Shown: positions 59,002 through 64,000 of the stretch, piece after piece
How positions within the stretch are numbered: position 1 is the stretch's first letter
Layout of the letters: every line of letters starts with the position of its first letter
From: Diplocarpon mali
Taxonomy: Eukaryota > Ascomycota > Leotiomycetes > Helotiales > Drepanopezizaceae
DNA length: 64,000 bases
NCBI GenBank assembly: GCA_024741835.1
Contig: JAENRP010000131.1
Span: forward strand, 35,070-99,069
Direction of reading: 5' to 3'
Program-made: the position numbers and the translations under genes
The notes under the pieces: model-generated
Databases searched by the model: none
What the model saw: only the letters and a program-made list of their open reading frames with translations
What the model was told of the DNA's origin: nothing

Positions 59002-62000
59002 TCAGAGTCTCTCCCCCACCCCCATTCCGCTACCGAGCACCTCCTCCCTGCCTCCCAGAGGTCCCCACCCGCCGCTCATGCGCGATCCTTTGACGAACCC
59101 CAGATTCTGCTGCGTTGCTCGTGGGAGCTTGGCCGGTTTGTAATCCCTCGAGCTCGTATCCTCCCTTGCCGTTTCTGGATGGCTGGGCTCCGGGAGCGAG
59201 GACGGGCCAGGCCCGTCGATCTGCTCCGGTGCTGGCGGCAGCTCGAGGTCTTTGAGTAGCTGTGTTGTTTCGTCCGAGTTGACGTCGGCGTTCGTCCGCT
59301 CGTCGTCACCGTGGATATCCGGCTCGGCGTCAATCTTAGGCAGCACAGGTCGGAGAAGGGGGGGAGACGTAGAGTACAGCTCTTCGCCGCCGGGCAGGCT
59401 GATGCTGGTCGCGCCTAGAGTATCGCCGATATCTCGCACGATCACATCCATGGGACATATGTACGCGACGTGTTTCTTCGCGCTCCATGCGAGCACATGG
59501 CCACACGCCCGCCCGAGTTCGTTGTCCACGACCCAGGCCCCGGAGTCGCCTGGGATCCCGAGCCCCCCCTCAACTTGGAAGCTGGAGGACGGGGTCTGGC
59601 GTCCGAAGATCTTGACGATCACCATGCCGGGGAGTATGCGACCGCTTTGCAGGCCAGACGAGCGACCCATGCCGTGGACTTCGAGGTTGTGCAGGTCTCC
59701 GCTGCGGGCCACGGAGACGGGGTACGTGGTCGGCTTGCGGGGGCAGAAACGGTCGCCGTCTTTGATGTGATTCTTGTCGGGGCAGCGCTCGTCGCTGAAC
59801 TCGAAGAGCGCCCAGTCAATCTCGTGTACGGTGCCATCCTCGATACGCCGCCTGATGCCGGACGAGGCATAGACTTCGCCAAGCTGGAAGGAGTCAAGAT
59901 GGTCCTCGTCGCGAGTTTCCTCGCTAGGGTAGAAGTCATCGTCGACATCGTCAAAAGCTGGCTGTGTGATGAGATAGCCCTCACCGCAACCCCGCGGAAT
60001 GCCTTTGATGTCTCCGGGCTCCATTCCAGAATCGCTGTCTTCGTAGGCTTCTTCGTCATCGGAGTAGTGCGAGAAATCAGAGTCATAGTCTGAGACAGTG
60101 TACAGGTAATCTCTGTCATCGCTACAGTATACCGAGACTTCGGAGAGGGTGAGGTCGGGTAGGTCGAGGTTGCGAGCGCTGCATCGAAGGACGGGTGGTG
60201 GTATCTCTTCTTCTGACTCTTCACCGTCTGATGGATCATCAAGCATGTGGTGCACTGTCATGCCGTACGGCTTGCCATCGACCATGATCAGACCCCCGAA
60301 AGAGACTGGCAGGAGATGGCGCTCTCCTATATATGCTCCTATGGAAGCTCCATTCGTAGGGCGATCTTGGTGATCTTTGTTGGCAGGATACGATTCTCCC
60401 CGCCCACCGGCCATCGACCTTCTCGCATGCTTCCTTGACCTGACGACCTTCCCGCGACAGACCTTGAGTCCATAGGTTGCCTTGTCATACACCAAAGACT
60501 TCTTTAAGATACTTCGCACCTTGTTGACGCTCGTGCAGATGACCAAGATTGTAGGTCTTGTGGTCGTAGGTGAGTCGCCAATACTCTCCAAACTGATCTC
60601 AACAGACTCGGGATGTTGCCTATAGAAGCCTCGGAGTACATGGTTGATATGCGGGATCAGCCCCTTATGCCAGAAATCTAAATACTCTTGCTTGATTCTG
60701 ATGGAGGGGTATGCTCGCAGCTTCGGCTTGGGCCTTTCGGCTCCCGGAGCAGGGGCTATGACAATTAGACAGTGGAAGTGTAGCACGCCGACGACACTCA
60801 CTTGGATGTTCAGGTAGTGGTTTATCTGACGTGCACGGCTTCTGGATCGAAGCGGAAGATCCTTGGCGATATAGCGCTTTATCGGACCAAGGCAGGCCAC
60901 CAGGAGAGCTCTTCAATAGAGTCGGCGACTTATGATCACTTGTCCTTGTCATAGGGGGAGTTGAAGATCTCGATACCTTGAGGGACGTAGGATGTGGCGA
61001 CGGGGTATCATCGCTTTCCTCGTTAGACTCATCGGAATTCTCGTCGATAGCGCAGCAAGTATCCAGGGCTTTTGACACTTTTAGCAGGACCTTCTGATGC
61101 ATGACATCCGGCCTGGCTTTTCGAGAAAGCTCGTCTTCGGGCGCGTGCCAACAGGCTCGGACAGCCTTGACGTAGAGGCTTCCACATCGGGCAGCAAGTT
61201 TTCTAAGAGCACCAGCCGGGTCCTCGGGCACAACCGAAGCTGCCGGGAAGATTTCCGGCAGAGAAGCCCACAGTCCGATTTCCAGGAAGAGCATGGCCAA
61301 ACTGTAAAGATCCAATGACTTACTCTCCGAGGTAAGATGCGTATATCGTGTGGTGCGAGGGTCCAGAGGATGTCGGTACAGTGATTTCGATGGATCAGTG
61401 GATGAGTTGGAATTGCCAGTGGCGTTGTCGGAGAAGAGATCGCAGGATGTGAGGAATGATTGACGCATGTTGACATTGGCCAACTCGAAGCAACCTTTAG
61501 ACTGGTCCTCTATGAACATAACGCTGGAAGAGGCGATATTTCCATGGACTACTCCTCTCGCATGCAAGCCGAAGACAGCACTGGCGACGTTCTGAGCGAG
61601 TCGGTATTTGACCTCCAAACTCGGCTCGTAGTTGCGACTGAAGAGCATATCTGACAGCAAGTTGATCACGGGCAGCTTTGGGCTCTCTATATCCACCGGT
61701 CCCAAGTGCCAAGGCAAGGCATACAAGAGGCAGAATCTGGACTCGTCCGGCTCTTCAAAATAACCTATCAGATGCAGCAGGCCTGTGAGAAACCTTCCTG
61801 TCGAAATGTCGGAATGAGAGAGCGCCGCAAAGAGCTTCTCGAACCTCGCCATCGGCGGGTTGATCCCAGTCATGGAATATATGGGATCATATGCCACATA
61901 CTCCAGAAGCACCGGAACAGCTGGTGTTGAAAGACCGGATTTCCCACGCTTCTGGGGTTCTGTAAGGGGCATCGGTCGACGCATGAAGACGATCTGCCTA

Positions 62001-62659
62001 TGGAATTTTGCTGGCGGCAACACTCCGGGAGGGATACCTGTCAGGTCCCGAGGCCATATGAGAGATTTGGGGTCTACCTGATGCGGAGTCTGCATTCGAG
62101 CAGACTCGAACATCTTCTCCTCGGCTGCTGGACTCTTCGCCTGGGTGGACCCAGACGGTTCCTCGCCCTTCAAAGGAACCGGTCTGCGGGTCGACTTTCT
62201 CGTCCTGGAAACGTCGTATAGGGTGTCAATGGACATCGTCAAGTCTCGCACCAGATCCTGGAATCTCGACTTGTCCCAACCGACCAGGGACGGCTTCCTG
62301 TCAAGAGACTGCCCAGTCGCCGAACCCTTCTCGGTCGACGACTGCTTCTTTGGCGACTGCCACAGCGGTTCGGCCTCGGCCAGAACCTCCTGGATGGTTG
62401 ACATGATGCTCCCGACGAGCTCGCTGAGGCCGGCCTGGCTTATCGACTCGTCAATATCAGGCGACTGCGTCGGGTCCGACCATTCCAGTCCCCAGGAAAC
62501 CAGCCTATCCTTCTGGATGCGAAGTTTTCGGTGCAGGGACTTGAGCTCTGGATCCTCTGCGCCCTGTACAGGCTCCTGGACGAAATCATACGAGCTCTTC
62601 GTGTCGGTGTACATTTTCGTCAGCCTCCTGGGCAGGGACAAGCTGAGAAGAGATTCCAT
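59002..62659 (-). CDS. HeLo-like / pseudokinase / serine protease fusion protein
   Basis: The model is 1203 aa: exon 1 62659-60802, intron 60801-60756 (46 bp, GTGAGT...GTCATAG), exon 2 60755-59002. The join is in frame although the kinase frame and the protease frame also overlap unspliced. Residues ~1-150 resemble fungal prion-inhibition-and-propagation (HeLo) domains ([29 protein letters not shown]), but the usual hydrophobic first helix is missing. Residues ~255-560 form a protein-kinase-like fold (RFCLLYALP hinge, [37 protein letters not shown]). The catalytic-loop HRD is HGN (372-374) and no DFG is seen, so it is a probable pseudokinase. Residues ~760-1060 are a trypsin/chymotrypsin-like protease with His788/789 ([10 protein letters not shown]), Asp932 (EIDWALFEF) and Ser1023 (GIPGDSGAW). 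An acidic Asp/Ser-rich insert lies between His and Asp. Family roles suggest regulated cell death or heterokaryon-incompatibility-like signalling. Confidence 0.85.
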
Positions 62660-63689
62660 GCTTCAAACGTATGTACTGCAGTAGTGATTGCGACGAAAGG
62701 CGAAGCTCGGTTCCAGAGGGAAGGGGAAGGATACACATTGTATGTTTGAGCGAAGGGAGAGGGTTGCGCAACCGTGTGGGTTTGGGAGGTTAGAGTTGTG
62801 CATGGTTGGAATGGCAAGGTGGGTTGCCTTTCCTCGTCTGGCCCATCAACAGATGCTGTTGCCTTGAGGTTCTCGGCGTATTTTCTAGGCTGGGGCTGGG
62901 GGCCACGGGCAAAAGGCGTTCGGCCAAGCTGGCACAGAAAGGAGAGTGTCACGTGTCGTGATTTTGCTCGACGACTAGTTGGGTACCAATGTACGGTGGC
63001 TGCCTGCCCCTCGAGTCTACTATCTTCAATACAGCGCCGTCTTCTCCTCTCATCTCATTCACACACTGGCTCACTTGTGTACTGACCAGCACTGACCCGT
63101 CACGCCCGTCCTTTTGCGAAAACTTTCTAGACAACAGCTCGTCGCTTTTCTGTAGTCGTTCTTCCGGCGATCGGTATATCCAACCATCCTCGGATCTCGA
63201 TACCTTGACATCCTATATTCACCGCGCCGATTCTCTAGATAAATCCCGTAGCTCTATACATACATGCCCCCCAACTAGCCAACCAGCCCACTAGCCTACC
63301 CCATACCAAATCATCACCACCACCCCACCGCCCGAGCCAGAACCAGGACGAGAGCCATCTCCTCCTCTCCTCTCCTATACAACTTTCCGGCTCAGCGAGC
63401 AGGGTCCCAAGCTTCCACTGCTTGCAATGTTAAGCGAACTGTGATCGATGTGCGGATCAGGCTCGAGATGTACTTTGGGAAGCGAAATCCCCTGATTTCG
63501 AGCCTTCGACGGAATGGTAGAAGTGAGTGGGCGGATCGCCGGGTCCACTGAACGATGATAGGATTATATATATGGAAACATGAAGTTAAATTAATCTTGG
63601 TTGGTAGCCTGCCATCCCATCTATCCCATCCCCAATCACCCAAACGCCAACAAATGCTTCTTCCTCACCCGTCCGCGGCTCAGCAAGAC
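62660..63689. other. Intergenic region
   Basis: Holds the presumed promoter of the fusion gene and the 3' UTR of the malic enzyme gene. No hydrophobic exon that could supply the missing first HeLo helix was found on the minus strand. Confidence 0.5.
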
Positions 63690-64000
63690 TTACCACGTCG
63701 GATCGTAGACCTGCTTCTTGATCCACGCCGTCAGCGCCACGTCGCCCCACTCCTCCCACTCGACCCACGTCTCCTCGGGTAGGGTGCTGACGCCCTCGCG
63801 GCGGGCAGCCTTCATCACCTCCCTCGCCACGACGACGCTGGCGTCGTGCACGCGCTCGATCTTGGGGTAGATGAGCCCCATACGGATCTCGTCCGCGTTC
63901 AGGCTGCCGGCGAGGGCGGCGGCGGCGGTGTACACCATGCTGTCGGTGACGCGGCTGGTCTTTGCGAGGATCGCGCCGAGACCGAGACCTGGGAAGACGT
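63690..64000 (-). CDS. NAD(P)-dependent malic enzyme, C-terminal part (runs off the window)
   Basis: The last 103 codons of a minus-strand gene, cut by the window end; stop at 63690. The frame opens with VFPGLGLGAILAKTSRVTDS and continues MVYTAAAALAGSLNADEIRM, GLIYPKIERV, then ASVVVAREVMKAARREG and the ending WEEWGDVALTAWIKKQVYDP. This is the C-terminal end of the malic enzyme NAD-binding domain, where the GLGLGA-type loop and following helices are highly conserved. The enzyme decarboxylates malate to pyruvate; cofactor preference (NAD or NADP) and mitochondrial or cytosolic location cannot be judged without the N-terminus. Third positions are strongly G/C, like VPS72 and the desaturase. Confidence 0.92.
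   Translation of the reverse strand, partial: VFPGLGLGAILAKTSRVTDSMVYTAAAALAGSLNADEIRMGLIYPKIERVHDASVVVAREVMKAARREGVSTLPEETWVEWEEWGDVALTAWIKKQVYDPTW

Noticed and set aside
1..64000. tRNA and rRNA genes
   Set aside because: I looked for GGTTCRANNCC-type B boxes paired with A boxes and for rRNA-like stretches, and found none convincing. Candidates near 13211 and 37560 lack a cloverleaf. A covariance-model scan would settle this.
1..64000. Transposable elements
   Set aside because: No reverse transcriptase, integrase, transposase or long terminal repeat was recognisable, although the decayed AT-rich stretches could hide heavily mutated copies.

Overview
The window is nuclear DNA of a filamentous ascomycete (Pezizomycotina). 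Coding genes are interrupted by short introns (45-117 bp) with GTANGT/GTGAGT donors and CTGAC/CTAAT-like branch sites. The encoded set is eukaryotic (VPS72/Swc2, Tim23, tafazzin, Trm732/THADA, SNX41, NOSIP), and one gene combines fungal-type HeLo-like, pseudokinase and protease domains. The class cannot be fixed from the sequence alone. Exon models were worked out by hand: frames close exactly across every junction of the main genes, but no transcript evidence was available.

Layout. (1) 1-19.4 kb is GC-rich, full of simple repeats and gene-poor. It holds VPS72 (5.1-7.0 kb, +) and an oleate delta-12 desaturase (14.1-15.6 kb, -), both with very strong G/C bias at third codon positions. It also has a 44-bp assembly gap just upstream of the desaturase, a 129-bp tandem duplication, a degenerate ~126-bp repeat, a 16-bp and an 11-bp minisatellite. 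(2) 19.5-26.1 kb is a compact block: lysophosphatidate acyltransferase SLC1 (-) divergent from the vitamin B6 glutaminase subunit SNO1/PDX2 (+), then tafazzin TAZ1 (-) divergent from a NOSIP-like U-box protein (+). (3) 26.1-34 kb is AT-richer and decayed: a mitochondrial citrate-carrier-like pseudogene, an intact PMP47/ANT1-type peroxisomal carrier with an unusual tail, and frameshifted or unresolved small genes. (4) 34-36.1 kb is sorting nexin SNX41. 36.1-40.5 kb is a gene desert. (5) 40.5-54.7 kb is gene-dense again: a single-pass membrane protein with an RD/RS-rich tail, a small membrane-anchored coiled-coil protein, the 1701-aa TRM732 gene (eight exons, one GC-AG intron), TIM23 divergent from it, a 473-aa protein of unknown function, a spliced 51-aa protein and a Pro/Tyr/Gln-rich protein. 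(6) 54.7-59 kb has no supportable gene. (7) 59.0-62.7 kb encodes, across one intron, a 1203-aa fusion of a HeLo-like segment, a pseudokinase and a serine protease with a complete-looking His-Asp-Ser triad. The window ends inside the 3' part of an NAD(P)-malic enzyme gene (-).

Most genes are housekeeping and show no cluster logic, although four touch lipid metabolism (desaturase, SLC1, TAZ1, peroxisomal carrier). The most interesting locus is the HeLo/pseudokinase/protease fusion, whose layout resembles fungal regulated-cell-death proteins in which a sensor or kinase-like module controls an effector.
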